From: Actinomycetota bacterium
Lineage (GTDB): Bacteria > Actinomycetota > AC-67
NCBI GenBank assembly: GCA_040905475.1
Contig: JBBDRM010000056.1
Coordinates: 1-39,206 of the forward strand
Direction: 5' to 3'
Length of the DNA stretch: 39,206 nt
Every line of letters begins with the position of its first letter. Position 1 is the first letter of the stretch. Both the position numbers and the translations under genes were made by a program. Shown piece by piece: positions 9,905 through 18,504 of this stretch. The notes beneath the pieces are model-generated. The model was not told the DNA's origin, did not search any database, and saw only the letters and a list, made by a program, of their open reading frames with translations.

Positions 9905-10918
9905 TCAACCGGCGTTCCAGGGAAGCGGCGGAGGACTCGGGCCGTCTGGGGGAGAGGGCGGCGCGATCCCCGGACCGATCGCTCCCTCGGCGTCATCGGA
10001 CGGTCGCCGGCGCACGAGCATCATCGCGAACAGGATGCCCGGAGCCGACGCCACCAACGCGGGGAAGAGCAGCGACGACGCGTAACCGCCGACGGCGAGG
10101 TCCCGCGCGAGCGCGAGATTATCGGCCGGCCCGGCCAGCGCACCGGCGCCGGCCGCCGCAGCGGCGAGCCCGATCGTCGCGATGCCGCCCGCGATCAGCC
10201 CGATCGCGACTGAGGCCGCCGAGCGACGCCGGAACGGCCCGTTGCGTAGCTTGGTCGCGAGCCACCACGCGAAGGCGCCGAGCAGAACGGTTCCGAGCAG
10301 AACGCCCGCCGCATACGCGAGGTAATACGCGGGATCCGGCAGCAACGTGATCCGGATCCTCGGCTGTCCGGCGTCGAACGTGCGGATCGTCCATCCCCGT
10401 CCGCTCAGCTCGCAGACGGTCTCGAGCGCATCGAGATCGGATGGTTCCGACGCGCGGATCCTCGTCTCCACGACCGGGGTGCAGATCACAAGCGTCCCGG
10501 CTTCGTAGCCGGTCGTGACGAGCACACGCGCAAGTCCCGCGGCGTCCAGGTCGAGCACCCAGTCGTCGGCCGCGCCGGGCTCGATCAACCGGCCGTCGAT
10601 CTGGACCGTCGAGGTGTCGGGATAGTTATCGTGCTCGTGAGCGATGACGCCCGGGAAGCCGAGCCATGCCGCGACGGCTTCCGCGATGCGGCGCCGGTCC
10701 GACGAGCGGCCGTCCAGGAACACGTCGATGGCATCGTTGCCCGCCGCGTTGATCCAAAGGTCGATCTCGGGCCGACCCGTCGGCTCGGCAGTCTGGCTGA
10801 GCCGATCGCCGGCGTCGAGGGCGAAGAGGCCGGGCAGGCACGCGGGGACGAGCAAAAATACCGCGATCGCCGGAAGCATCCGCAGAGCCCGTCGCCGCGC
10901 GTTCACAACGCTCAGCAT
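9905..10918 (-). CDS. Membrane-anchored protein with extracytoplasmic domain, unknown
   Basis: 337 residues, unrecognised. There is a hydrophobic N-terminal segment (about 13-35, MLPAIAVFLLVPACLPGLF). An extracytoplasmic region of about 160 residues follows with paired cysteines (LVICTP, ETVCELSG). Three further membrane segments lie at about 195-217, 233-262 and 272-298, and the cytoplasmic tail is proline-rich (PPSPPDGPSPPPLP). The ATPAC context could be a lipobox-like signal, but the cysteine sits inside the hydrophobic segment, so a transmembrane anchor is more likely. It converges with the DUF4234-like gene (5 bases between stops) and diverges from the gene at 10961. Confidence 0.65.
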   Translation of the reverse strand: MLSVVNARRRALRMLPAIAVFLLVPACLPGLFALDAGDRLSQTAEPTGRPEIDLWINAAGNDAIDVFLDGRSSDRRRIAEAVAAWLGFPGVIAHEHDNYPDTSTVQIDGRLIEPGAADDWVLDLDAAGLARVLVTTGYEAGTLVICTPVVETRIRASEPSDLDALETVCELSGRGWTIRTFDAGQPRIRITLLPDPAYYLAYAAGVLLGTVLLGAFAWWLATKLRNGPFRRRSAASVAIGLIAGGIATIGLAAAAAGAGALAGPADNLALARDLAVGGYASSLLFPALVASAPGILFAMMLVRRRPSDDAEGAIGPGIAPPSPPDGPSPPPLPWNAG

Positions 10919-10946
10919 ATTTCACGGGTACGCACTCCCTCCCCGG

Positions 10947-10952
10947 TACAGT
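10947..10952 (+). promoter_or_regulatory. Candidate leaderless -10 hexamer (TACAGT)
   Basis: TACAGT ends 8 bases before the ATG at 10961 and lies in the 42-base divergent gap, where a promoter is required. No ribosome site is present between hexamer and ATG. Confidence 0.4.
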
Positions 10953-10960
10953 TTGAGACG

Positions 10961-11503
10961 ATGATCCGCAGCCGATCGGTACGAGCGTCGGACGGAACTG
11001 TTTGGAGCATCCGCCGGCGCTGGGCGCCGAGGCCGCGCTGGCGGGGTCCCGTGCGGTTCTGGGGACCCCGACGCGACGGAAAGGGCAAGTCCGAGGCGCC
11101 GACCACGATCGTCGACTGGCTCGAGCTTCCCTTCCGGTTGCTGGGCGATGCGCTCAGCTTCGCCGACGACGGCTTCGGCCCAGCTCTCCTAGCGATAGTC
11201 GCCTTGGCGGCTTTCGTTGTGTTCATGATCTTCGTCGGCGGACCGCTCTTGGTCCTCCTCGTCGAGACGCTGCTGATCGTGCCGATCGTCGTGATCGTAG
11301 GCGTCCTCGTGCGGATCATGTTCCGGCGGCCGTGGACGATCGAGGCGACCGACGGATCGCGGCGAGTCGAGTGGAAGGTGGTCGGCTGGGGAGCGTCGTC
11401 GCGGGCCGCGGACCGGATGGCTTCCGAGATCGCCGCTACGGGAGCTCCCGAGAGGGTCCCATCCCTCGATTCGCCGCGGGCTCACCGCAGGCACACCCGC
11501 TGA
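10961..11503 (+). CDS. Two-helix membrane protein, unknown
   Basis: 180 residues. The N-terminus is strongly basic and tryptophan-rich (about 1-45), followed by an amphipathic stretch and two closely spaced membrane helices at about 78-97 and 100-122. A soluble C-terminal part (about 125-180) begins with RRPWTIEAT and continues WKVVGWG. Small actinobacterial membrane proteins with an RPWxxEA motif after a transmembrane pair are common, but I cannot name a function. The frame is open further upstream, but that region overlaps the divergent gene; the ATG at 10961 has a candidate -10 just before it. Confidence 0.65.
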   Translation: MIRSRSVRASDGTVWSIRRRWAPRPRWRGPVRFWGPRRDGKGKSEAPTTIVDWLELPFRLLGDALSFADDGFGPALLAIVALAAFVVFMIFVGGPLLVLLVETLLIVPIVVIVGVLVRIMFRRPWTIEATDGSRRVEWKVVGWGASSRAADRMASEIAATGAPERVPSLDSPRAHRRHTR

Positions 11504-11507
11504 GCGG

Positions 11508-11513
11508 TATCCT
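11508..11513 (+). promoter_or_regulatory. Candidate -10 hexamer (TATCCT) for ilvD
   Basis: TATCCT ends 10 bases upstream of the ilvD ATG at 11524, with no purine-rich ribosome site between. It fits the leaderless pattern seen elsewhere in the window. No leader peptide or terminator precedes ilvD, so it seems not to share the ilvB attenuator. Confidence 0.35.
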
Positions 11514-11523
11514 TTCGCGCGCC

Positions 11524-13209
11524 ATGGCTCAGCGAACGAAAGCCGACCCCCGGCATCGCAGTCGCGACGTCACCGAGGGGCCCCAGCGCGCCCCGGCACG
11601 CGCGATGCTCCGCGCGGTCGGCTTCACCGAAGAGGACTTCAACAAGCCGCAGGTCGGCGTCGCCTCGTCGTGGAACGAGGTCACGCCGTGCAACTTCCAC
11701 CTCGACCGGCTCGCCGCCGCGGCGAAGGTGGGCGCACGGGCGGCCGGGGCGGTGCCGGTCGAGTTCACCACGATCGCCGTGTCGGACGGGATCGCGATGG
11801 GGCACGAGGGCATGCGCGCGTCGCTCGTCTCGCGCGAGATCATCGCCGACTCGGTCGAGCTGGTCGCACACGCCGAGCGCTTCGACGGACTCGTGACGAT
11901 CGCCGGCTGCGACAAGTCCCTGCCGGGCATGGTGATGGGCGCAGCCCGCCTGAACCTGCCGAGCGTGTTCCTCTACGGCGGCACCATCCTCCCTGGTCAG
12001 TTCCAGGGTCGCGACGTGACGATCCAAGACGTCTTCGAGGCCGTGGGTGCGCACGCGGCCGGCACGATGACCGACGACGAGCTGCTGGAGCTGGAGCGCC
12101 GTGCCTGCCCGGGTGCGGGCTCGTGCGGTGGGATGTTCACCGCGAACACGATGGCGACCGCGCTCGAGGCGCTCGGCGTGTCGCTGCCGGGGAGCGCCTC
12201 GCCGCCGGGCATGGACGCCCGACGCGACGAGTTCGCGCGCGCGAGCGGTGAGGCCGTGCTGAATCTGTTGGAGCAAGGCATCACACCGCGCGACATCATC
12301 ACCAAGCCCGCCCTCGAGAACGCGATCGCGACCGTCGTCGCATGCGGCGGCTCGACGAACGCCGTGCTGCATCTCCTGGCGATCGCGAACGAGGTCGGCG
12401 CCGAGCTCGAGATCGACGACTTCGATCGCATCGCGCGCCGCACGCCGATCATCGCCGACATGAAGCCGTGGGGCCGGTTCGTGATGCTCGACATCGACCG
12501 ATGCGGCGGGATCCCGGCGATCATGCGCGAACTGCTCGACGCCGGGCTGCTCGACGGCGACGCGCTCACCGTGACGGGCAAGACGGTGGCGGCGAACCTC
12601 GAGGGCGTCGGCGAGCCCACAAACCGCGACGTCGTGAAGCCGATCTCCGAGCCGATCTCACCGACAGGGGGATTCGCGATCCTGCGCGGCTCGCTCGCGC
12701 CCGAGGGCTGCGTCGCCAAGATGGCCGGCCTGCACGACTCGGCCTTCAAGGGCCCGGCGCGTGTCTTCGATCGCGAGGAGGACGCGTTCGACGCCGTTAC
12801 CCACGGACGCATCGTCGCCGGCGATGTGATCGTCATCCGCTATGAAGGGCCGCGCGGCGGGCCCGGGATGCGCGAGATGCTGGCGTGCACGGCCGCGGTG
12901 AACGGCGCCGGGCTCGGCGACACGGTATGCCTGATCACCGACGGCCGGTTCTCCGGCGCGACGCACGGCAACATGGTCGCTCACATCGCTCCCGAGGCAA
13001 GCGACGGGGGGCCGATCGCGCTGGTTCGCGAAGGCGACACGATCGTGCTCGACATCCCGAACCGACGCCTCGAGGTGGATGTCCCCGCCGACGAGCTCGC
13101 GCGCCGGCTCAAGGACTGGACCCCGCCGCCGCCTCGCTACACGAAGGGCGCGCTTGCGAAATACGCGCGCCTGGTCTCGAGCGCCAGCCAAGGCGCCGTC
13201 TGCGGCTAG
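11524..13209 (+). CDS. ilvD: Dihydroxy-acid dehydratase IlvD
   Basis: Dehydrates 2,3-dihydroxy-3-methylbutanoate and 2,3-dihydroxy-3-methylpentanoate to the 2-keto acids of valine/leucine and isoleucine synthesis. Probable iron-sulfur ligands are Cys56 (NEVTPCN), Cys129 ([10 protein letters not shown]) and Cys201 ([15 protein letters not shown]). The lysine after the second cysteine matches the active-site lysine of the family. The 561-residue length matches the shorter actinobacterial and plant class, many of which carry a [2Fe-2S] cluster, rather than the longer E. coli type; the cluster type itself is inferred. It is separated from ilvB by two unrelated units and faces a convergent gene 1 base beyond its stop. 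Confidence 0.97.
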   Translation: MAQRTKADPRHRSRDVTEGPQRAPARAMLRAVGFTEEDFNKPQVGVASSWNEVTPCNFHLDRLAAAAKVGARAAGAVPVEFTTIAVSDGIAMGHEGMRASLVSREIIADSVELVAHAERFDGLVTIAGCDKSLPGMVMGAARLNLPSVFLYGGTILPGQFQGRDVTIQDVFEAVGAHAAGTMTDDELLELERRACPGAGSCGGMFTANTMATALEALGVSLPGSASPPGMDARRDEFARASGEAVLNLLEQGITPRDIITKPALENAIATVVACGGSTNAVLHLLAIANEVGAELEIDDFDRIARRTPIIADMKPWGRFVMLDIDRCGGIPAIMRELLDAGLLDGDALTVTGKTVAANLEGVGEPTNRDVVKPISEPISPTGGFAILRGSLAPEGCVAKMAGLHDSAFKGPARVFDREEDAFDAVTHGRIVAGDVIVIRYEGPRGGPGMREMLACTAAVNGAGLGDTVCLITDGRFSGATHGNMVAHIAPEASDGGPIALVREGDTIVLDIPNRRLEVDVPADELARRLKDWTPPPPRYTKGALAKYARLVSSASQGAVCG

Positions 13210-13210
13210 C

Positions 13211-13762
13211 TCAATCCGAGGTTGCCTGCAGCAATTTGCGATTCAGATCGTTGAGGATCTCGGCTTGGCTGGCTTGGTCGAGCTTGAAGTAAGCCACGCT
13301 GCTGCTCAAGGAGAAGATCGGGCGGCGACGCTCTCGCCTCGTGATCAACGCGATGATCTCTGACTTGGGAAGAAACGACTCGTCGCCTTTGATGATCTCG
13401 AAGCGGTGGATCCGGTCCCATGGGTACCAGTAGGTCAGCATCGGATTGCAGATCCTGACGCCCCATCGACTTGTGTAGAGGCCGAGTCGGAAGAAACGCC
13501 ATGCTACGAAGAGCCAAATGCCCGACCAGAAGTACGAATCGCCCTCGAGCGGCCCACTCGAAGTAACGCTCACCGTGAAGGTCGCGCCGCCGACGATCAA
13601 AGGCAGGAGGGACAACGCTCCCCGGATCGCCACCTCGCGCCGAGACAACTTTACGCGCGTCCAAGCTCCGAACGGCTTCCAACTGATCACCCGCCAGAGC
13701 CAGAAAGGGGCGGGCTGCGCGTGTGGAGAGGGCGAACCTGCGGACTGCGCCACGGGCTTCAC
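13211..13762 (-). CDS. Bacterial PH-like membrane protein
   Basis: 183 residues. Two hydrophobic segments (about 47-67 and 80-95) are followed by GVRICNPMLTYWYPWDRIHRFEI. That matches the start of the bacterial PH fold found in small actinobacterial membrane proteins (bPH6-like, G-V-R-V-x-N then a PW-D-x-I strand). The remainder is a basic region and an amphipathic C-terminal helix. The GTG at 13762 is the first start after an in-frame stop, and GAGGG lies 2 bases upstream on the minus strand. Function is unknown; such domains may bind lipids or proteins at the membrane. The family call is from motif memory. Confidence 0.6.
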   Translation of the reverse strand: MKPVAQSAGSPSPHAQPAPFWLWRVISWKPFGAWTRVKLSRREVAIRGALSLLPLIVGGATFTVSVTSSGPLEGDSYFWSGIWLFVAWRFFRLGLYTSRWGVRICNPMLTYWYPWDRIHRFEIIKGDESFLPKSEIIALITRRERRRPIFSLSSSVAYFKLDQASQAEILNDLNRKLLQATSD

Positions 13763-13942
13763 GACCCTCTATTTCGAGGTCTTCGCTGCCGCGCCCTGCC
13801 CGTCTCGACCATCCATCAACCCGACGAGCATGCGGCCCCATGCCGGCTGGGTCCAGGGTCCGCTCGGCCTGTCCGCCATGCTCGCACGGTACGCCTGATC
13901 GGGCGTACTTGGAACTGCGGGATGAATCCGGGCGTTTAGGGC

Positions 13943-13986
13943 TTGACAGATCCCGCTTTGTATTATTGTATCGAGACGTTGATACA
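13943..13986 (+). promoter_or_regulatory. Promoter with palindromic operator for the membrane protein/GntR operon
   Basis: A perfect TTGACA at 13943-13948 stands 17 bases before TTGTAT (13966-13971), a weak -10. Overlapping that -10 is the perfect inverted repeat TGTATC-N8-GATACA (13967-13986). A GTATC/GATAC dyad on the -10 region, followed by a two-gene unit ending in a GntR regulator, is what autorepression would look like. The region between 13763 and 13942 holds no other convincing element. Confidence 0.6.
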
Positions 13987-14010
13987 TAGGCTGCTTCGGG
14001 GGTGGCCGGG

Positions 14011-15009
14011 ATGAGGATTCCGAAGATGAAGCCAACGGGCTGGAAACGCTGGGCCGTACTTTGGGTCGTAGTCCCCGTGCTGACGGCTGCGGTCATGTTG
14101 GGGATCGTGGTCTTCCTCCCGGACGGGTGGGGCATCGACGTGATCTTGATGCTGCCGCCGGCGCTCTTCGCCGCGCTCGTCATCGTCCATCTGTTCTCGA
14201 TGCCGAACGAGTACATGGCCCGATGGATCAAATCCCATAAGGTCGTCGTGGACGACGAGAATCGGGCCGTCATCCGCCGTTATCTGCTGCACGGCAGGAG
14301 GATCCGCACGAGCGGAGCGCTCAGCGGGCTAATCGCCTACGTCATCTACACGTCGGTGTCCTCCAATGATCTGCCGTTCGGCTGGATCGCCGCGACGTTC
14401 GGCGGCTACCTGCTTGGCGCCGCCGCGGCCGAGGTCTGGGCGCTCCGACCGCAGCGCGGATCGGTGCGATCGGCGTCGCTCTCTCCGCGAAGTATCAACG
14501 ACTACGTGCCTCGGCTGGCCGTGCTCTTCGTGCGACTCGTTCCCGTGATGACCGTCGCGGCGCTCGTCATCGCGCCCACCATGACCTATCAGTTCGGCCC
14601 AGGCCCCGAGTTCGGCGGCCCCGACGCGGCGCGCGAATGGGGAGCGCTGATCGGTTGGACGATCGGATCGATCGTGCTCGCGATCCTCGTCGAGGTGACG
14701 GCGCGACGCATCGTTCGTAGGCCGCAACCCATCACGTCTGAGAACCTCGTCGCGGCGGACGATGCCATCCGTTCGACTTCGCTGCATTGTTTGATCGGTG
14801 CAGGCCTGGCGATGATGTTGGGGATACTCTCACGGAACCTCGGAGACATCCTGAACGAGAGCGCGTACGGCTCCGATCAGCTTCGGGCCGTGTTCTCGAG
14901 CGTCATGCTCATCAGCGGCGTCTTCGTTCCGTTCGTGTGGCTACGGCTCGGGGTCGATCAGCCCTGGGTTGTTCGTCGCAGCCGTCCTCGAGAGCCGGTG
15001 GCCGCGTGA
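14011..15009 (+). CDS. Multi-pass membrane protein, operon partner of GntR
   Basis: 332 residues with about eight to nine hydrophobic segments. Two lie at the N-terminus (about 12-32 and 41-62), two near 95-135, two at 165-185 and 205-230, and two at 260-280 and 295-315. No transporter signature was recognised, and no ATP-binding subunit is adjacent. The ATG at 14011 follows GGGGG with 8-base spacing; a GTG at 14002 is possible and would add three residues. The stop overlaps the GntR start (GTGA), so the regulator is translated with it. YtrA-type regulators commonly control their own membrane-protein partners; a role in envelope stress or export is plausible but not shown. Confidence 0.7.
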   Translation: MRIPKMKPTGWKRWAVLWVVVPVLTAAVMLGIVVFLPDGWGIDVILMLPPALFAALVIVHLFSMPNEYMARWIKSHKVVVDDENRAVIRRYLLHGRRIRTSGALSGLIAYVIYTSVSSNDLPFGWIAATFGGYLLGAAAAEVWALRPQRGSVRSASLSPRSINDYVPRLAVLFVRLVPVMTVAALVIAPTMTYQFGPGPEFGGPDAAREWGALIGWTIGSIVLAILVEVTARRIVRRPQPITSENLVAADDAIRSTSLHCLIGAGLAMMLGILSRNLGDILNESAYGSDQLRAVFSSVMLISGVFVPFVWLRLGVDQPWVVRRSRPREPVAA

Positions 15010-15401
15010 TCCTGAGCGTCGACCCCGACTTGCCGGTCCCGCCTTACGAGCAGATCCGCTCCCAGATCTCGAGCATGGTGGCGAGCGGCGTCCTCCCGAG
15101 CGGAACGCGGTTGCCGCCGATCCGCCAGCTCGCCGACGACCTCGGTCTCGCCGGAGGCACCGTTGCCCGGGCCTATCACGAGCTCGAAGATTCCGGCGTG
15201 CTTGTGACGCGCGGGCGGCACGGCTCCTTCGTCGACGGATCTACGCCTAAGAGCTCGTCGAAGGAGTCGCTCGGGCTTCTCGACCAAGCGGCGCACGCGT
15301 TCGCCGTGCGCGCCAGTCAGCTGGGATACGACGTGCGCGATGCCCTCGGCGCAGCAGAACGTGCGCTCAAGGAGCTCCCGCCGGCCCGTCACACGGCCTG
15401 A
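15006..15401 (+). CDS. GntR-family transcriptional regulator, YtrA type
   Basis: 131 residues. The N-terminal GntR winged helix spans about residues 8-78 (PPYEQIRSQISSMVASG, then LPPIRQLADDLGL and GTVARAYHELEDSGVLVTRGRHGSFV). After it there is only a short helical region of about 50 residues instead of a large effector domain, which defines the YtrA subgroup. Those regulators dimerise through the short helical tail. The GTG start overlaps the stop of the membrane protein gene. The probable target is the palindrome at 13967-13986 in front of the operon. No ligand can be inferred. Confidence 0.85.
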   Translation: MILSVDPDLPVPPYEQIRSQISSMVASGVLPSGTRLPPIRQLADDLGLAGGTVARAYHELEDSGVLVTRGRHGSFVDGSTPKSSSKESLGLLDQAAHAFAVRASQLGYDVRDALGAAERALKELPPARHTA

Positions 15402-15417
15402 CCTGCGTCGATGCAGG

Positions 15418-15446
15418 TTGACACTGCCTACCGGCGCTGGCAGAAT
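15418..15446 (+). promoter_or_regulatory. ilv leader promoter, TTGACA-17-CAGAAT
   Basis: TTGACA at 15418-15423, a 17-base spacer, and CAGAAT at 15441-15446. The leader peptide ATG begins 9 bases after the -10 hexamer, so the transcript would start at or within a few bases of the start codon. The same boxes, the same spacer and the same GGCAGAATCGC context occur in front of the leuA leader at 24319. Confidence 0.85.
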
Positions 15447-15455
15447 CGCGCCACT

Positions 15456-15503
15456 ATGCTTTCTAGGGAGGCCTTTTCGGCGAGCGTCCTCGTAGTTATC
15501 TGA
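15456..15503 (+). CDS. ilv operon leader peptide (MLSREAFSASVLVVI)
   Basis: A 15-residue reading frame directly after a consensus promoter. It ends in the codons for Ser-Val-Leu-Val-Val-Ile, so five of the last five residues are branched-chain amino acids, the products of the pathway downstream. It is followed by a GC-rich hairpin and an intrinsic terminator. This is the standard layout of a ribosome-mediated attenuation leader: stalling at Val/Leu/Ile codons under starvation would favour readthrough into the structural genes. The start has no ribosome site and would be read from a near-leaderless transcript. Confidence 0.85.
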   Translation: MLSREAFSASVLVVI

Positions 15504-15504
15504 C

Positions 15505-15533
15505 CACGCGCGGCCCCGCGGGGCATGCGCGTG
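15505..15533 (+). promoter_or_regulatory. ilv leader hairpin upstream of terminator
   Basis: CACGCGC (15505-15511) pairs perfectly with GCGCGTG (15527-15533), and the inner GCCCC/GGGGC arms extend the stem. It begins 1 base after the leader stop codon. In an attenuator this would be the pause or protector hairpin that a stalled ribosome leaves intact or alters. No clear antiterminator pairing was worked out. Confidence 0.65.
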
Positions 15534-15535
15534 AA

Positions 15536-15560
15536 CCTCTCGGCCGCCGAGGGGTTTTTT
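15536..15560 (+). terminator. ilv attenuator terminator
   Basis: CCTCTCGG (15536-15543) pairs with CCGAGGGG (15547-15554) around a three-base loop, with one G-U pair, and is followed at once by six T (15555-15560). It is an intrinsic terminator placed between the leader peptide and the first structural gene. Confidence 0.85.
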
Positions 15561-15607
15561 GTTAGGTCGATCCTTTCACCCGCCGAGGGTGAAATGTGGA
15601 GGTTGTG

Positions 15608-16204
15608 ATGGGCAGGACGGCACTGGTGATCGTGGACATGCAGAACGACATGGCGCACGCCGACGGCCGGGCACCCATCATCGACGCCGTCCATAAAGCC
15701 CCGGTGATGAACGCGATCCTCGACGCGTTTCGGGAAGCGAAAGAGCCGGTTATCCATGTCGTGCGCTCCTACCGGGCCGACACCTGGGACGTCGAGCGCT
15801 TCCGCGTCCCGTTCTTCCAGAACGACCGCGGCTTCCTGGTCGAGCGCACCTGGGGTGCACAGATCATCGACCGCCTGGTTCCCGAGCCCGGCGAGCCCGT
15901 CGTGGTGAAGCAGCGCTTCAGCGGCTTCGCGTTCACCGAGCTCGACCTTCTGCTCCGCCGCGCCGGGGTCACCAAGATCGTCGTCGTCGGCGTCAACCTG
16001 CCGAACTGCCCGCGCACCACGATGTACGACGCGGTCGGGCTCGACTACGACGTCGTCGCGGTGGCCGATGCGCTCGCAACCACTAGTGACGAGACGCATC
16101 GCATCAACCTGCAGGACCTCAGCGCCATCGGCGTGCGGATCGCGACCGCGGACGAGGTCATCCGCGAGATCGCACGCGCGTCGGACCGGATCTCGAACAA
16201 CTAA
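15608..16204 (+). CDS. Isochorismatase-family cysteine hydrolase
   Basis: 198 residues. The family triad is visible: Asp10 (VIVDMQNDM), Lys101 ([10 protein letters not shown]) and Cys134 ([15 protein letters not shown]). Members hydrolyse amides or vinyl ethers, for example nicotinamidase, N-carbamoylsarcosine amidase or isochorismatase; the substrate here is not deducible. The ATG at 15608 has GGAGG 5 bases upstream; an in-frame GTG at 15596 would place the ribosome site inside the gene. It lies between the ilv attenuator and ilvB, with 17 bases to ilvB, and would thus be expressed with the ilv genes. It has no known role in branched-chain amino acid synthesis. Confidence 0.88.
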   Translation: MGRTALVIVDMQNDMAHADGRAPIIDAVHKAPVMNAILDAFREAKEPVIHVVRSYRADTWDVERFRVPFFQNDRGFLVERTWGAQIIDRLVPEPGEPVVVKQRFSGFAFTELDLLLRRAGVTKIVVVGVNLPNCPRTTMYDAVGLDYDVVAVADALATTSDETHRINLQDLSAIGVRIATADEVIREIARASDRISNN

Positions 16205-16221
16205 TCCAGGGGAGTGGTGTC

Positions 16222-17976
16222 GTGAAGATCACCGGAGCACAGGCAATGGTCCGCTCGCTCGAGCAGGAGGGCGTCGAGGTGATCTTCGGCATCCCGGGCG
16301 GCGCCATCCTGCCCGCGTACGATCCGATCCTCGACTCGCCGATCCGCCACATCCTGTGTCGGCACGAGCAGGGTGCCGCGCACGCCGCCGACGGATACGC
16401 GCAGGCGACCGGCGAGCCCGGCGTCTGCATGGCGACCTCGGGGCCCGGTGTGACGAACCTCGTCACCGGCCTCGCGAGCGCCTACATGGACTCGATCCCG
16501 ATGGTGGCGATCTCGGGTCAGGTCCCGACGTGGGCGGTCGGTGGCGACGCGTTCCAGGAGTGCGACGCGACCGGGATCACGATGCCGGTCACCAAGCACA
16601 ACTTCCTGGTGATGGACGCGCAAGAGATTCCCAAGACCATCGCGGAGGCGTTCCATATCGCGCGAACCGGTCGGCCGGGCCCGGTTCTGGTCGACATCCC
16701 CAAGGACGTCCTCCAAGCGGAGATGGCGTGGTGGTACCCGGAAGAGGTCGACCTCCCCGGATACCGGCCCGTCACCAAGGGCAACCCCAAGCAGATCCGC
16801 GAGGCGGCCAAGCTGATCCTGTCCGCTCGGCAGCCGATCCTCTATACGGGCGGCGGGATCATCCGCGCCGGGGCGGCCGACGAGCTTCGCCGGCTTGTCG
16901 AGCTCACCGGCATACCGACCGTGACGACGCTGATGGGCCGCGGCGGGATCCCCGACGACCACGAGCTGTGTCTCGGCATGCCGGGCATGCACGGCAACTA
17001 CACGGCGGTCACGGCGATGCAGAAGGCCGACCTGCTGGTGTCGCTCGGCGTGCGCTTCGACGACCGCGTCACCGGCAAGCTCGCCACGTTCGCGCCCGAC
17101 GCCAAGATCATCCACGCCGACATCGACCCGGCCGAGATCGGCAAGAACAGAGCGGTCGATGTGCCGATCGTCGGCGACGCGCGCTCGGTCATCCACGAGC
17201 TCAACGAGATCCTCGAGGCCATGATCGAGGAGCGCGGCCTCCCCGACTACTCGGCGTGGGTCAAGACGGTCCAGGGCTGGCAGAAGAAGTACCCCTACAA
17301 GTACTCGCAGACCGCCGACGGTCCGCTCAAGCCCGAGTACGTGATCGAGCAGATCGGCAAGATCACCAAGGGCGACGGGGTCTACGTCGCCGGCGTCGGC
17401 CAGCATCAGATGTGGGCGTCGCAGTATCTGCGCTTCAAGCGCCCGAACACGTGGCTGAACTCCGGTGGGCTCGGCACGATGGGGTACGCGGTGCCCGCCG
17501 CGATGGGTGCCAAGGTCGGACGTCCCGACGAGCAGGTCTGGGCCATCGACGGCGACGGCTGCTTCCAGATGACCTGCCAGGAGCTCGCGACGATGACGAC
17601 CGAGAACATCCCCGTCAAGATCGCGATCATCAACAACGCGTTCCTCGGTATGGTGCGGCAGTGGCAGGAGCTGTTCTACGACAACCGCTTCTCGGCGGTT
17701 GAGTTCGGCTACGACGTGCCCGACTACGTGAAGCTCGCCGAGGCCTACGGCGCGATCGGGCTGCGCTGTGAGACGCCGGAGGAGGTCGAGTCGACCATAC
17801 GCAAGGCGGCCGAGATCGACGACCGGACCGTCGTCATGGACTTCCGCGTCGACCCGACGGAGAAGTGCTACCCGATGGTGCCGGCCGGTGCGTCGAACGA
17901 CGAGATCATCCTCGGGCCGGAATTCGAGAAGGACCACGCCGACATCCTCCACGACACCCCGGAGGCGATCATCTGA
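16222..17976 (+). CDS. ilvB: Acetolactate synthase large (catalytic) subunit
   Basis: The ThDP- and FAD-dependent enzyme that condenses pyruvate with pyruvate or 2-ketobutyrate, the first shared step of Val/Leu/Ile synthesis. The ThDP glutamate is Glu49 ([15 protein letters not shown]). The Mg/ThDP motif runs from GDG at 444-446 to the NN at about 471-472. The family-typical GIPGGAILP at the N-terminus and [16 protein letters not shown] near the C-terminus are present. The 584-residue length is normal. The GTG start follows GGGGAG at 16209-16214. The stop shares one base with the ilvN start. Confidence 0.97.
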   Translation: MKITGAQAMVRSLEQEGVEVIFGIPGGAILPAYDPILDSPIRHILCRHEQGAAHAADGYAQATGEPGVCMATSGPGVTNLVTGLASAYMDSIPMVAISGQVPTWAVGGDAFQECDATGITMPVTKHNFLVMDAQEIPKTIAEAFHIARTGRPGPVLVDIPKDVLQAEMAWWYPEEVDLPGYRPVTKGNPKQIREAAKLILSARQPILYTGGGIIRAGAADELRRLVELTGIPTVTTLMGRGGIPDDHELCLGMPGMHGNYTAVTAMQKADLLVSLGVRFDDRVTGKLATFAPDAKIIHADIDPAEIGKNRAVDVPIVGDARSVIHELNEILEAMIEERGLPDYSAWVKTVQGWQKKYPYKYSQTADGPLKPEYVIEQIGKITKGDGVYVAGVGQHQMWASQYLRFKRPNTWLNSGGLGTMGYAVPAAMGAKVGRPDEQVWAIDGDGCFQMTCQELATMTTENIPVKIAIINNAFLGMVRQWQELFYDNRFSAVEFGYDVPDYVKLAEAYGAIGLRCETPEEVESTIRKAAEIDDRTVVMDFRVDPTEKCYPMVPAGASNDEIILGPEFEKDHADILHDTPEAII

Positions 17977-18500
17977 TGGCCAAACACACGCTGTCCGTCC
18001 TGGTGGAGAACAAGCCGGGCGTGCTCGCCCGCATATCGGGGTTGTTCGCCCGCCGTGGCTTCAACATCGAGTCGCTGGCGGTCGGCCCGACCGAGATCCC
18101 CGACGTCTCGCGTATGACGATCGTGGTCAACGTCGAGACCAAGCCGCTCGAGCAGGTCGTGAAGCAGCTCAACAAGCTGGTGCCGGTGCTCAAGATCGTC
18201 GAGCTCGACAAGGATCAGTCGGTCGAGCGCGAGCTGCTGCTGATCAAGGTGAAGGCGAGTCCCGAGACCCGAGCGCAGATCGTCGAGATCGCCGACATCT
18301 TCCGTTCGAAGATCGTCGACGTCGCACCCGGCGCGCTCACGATCGAGGCGACGGGTTCACCCGACAAGCTCCTGGCCATGACCGACATGCTGCGTCCCTA
18401 CGGCGTGCGCGAGTTCGTGCGTACCGGGCTCGTCGCATTGGCGCGCGGCGACCGGGGGATCGCGGACAAGGCGCTCCGCCTGGCGGAGAAGGGGGCGTAA
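17976..18500 (+). CDS. ilvN: Acetolactate synthase small (regulatory) subunit
   Basis: 174 residues. The N-terminal ACT domain is clear ([37 protein letters not shown]); this is where valine binds to inhibit the enzyme. The second half matches the C-terminal ALS small-subunit domain ([28 protein letters not shown]). It activates the IlvB catalytic subunit and makes it feedback sensitive. The ATG overlaps the ilvB stop; a longer frame exists upstream but lies inside ilvB. Four bases separate it from ilvC. Confidence 0.97.
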   Translation: MAKHTLSVLVENKPGVLARISGLFARRGFNIESLAVGPTEIPDVSRMTIVVNVETKPLEQVVKQLNKLVPVLKIVELDKDQSVERELLLIKVKASPETRAQIVEIADIFRSKIVDVAPGALTIEATGSPDKLLAMTDMLRPYGVREFVRTGLVALARGDRGIADKALRLAEKGA

Positions 18501-18504
18501 CCGG

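Noticed and set aside
16201-17952. A 583-residue open frame on the minus strand opposite ilvB
   Set aside because: It lies fully within ilvB, has no conserved motif and shows the composition of an antisense shadow.
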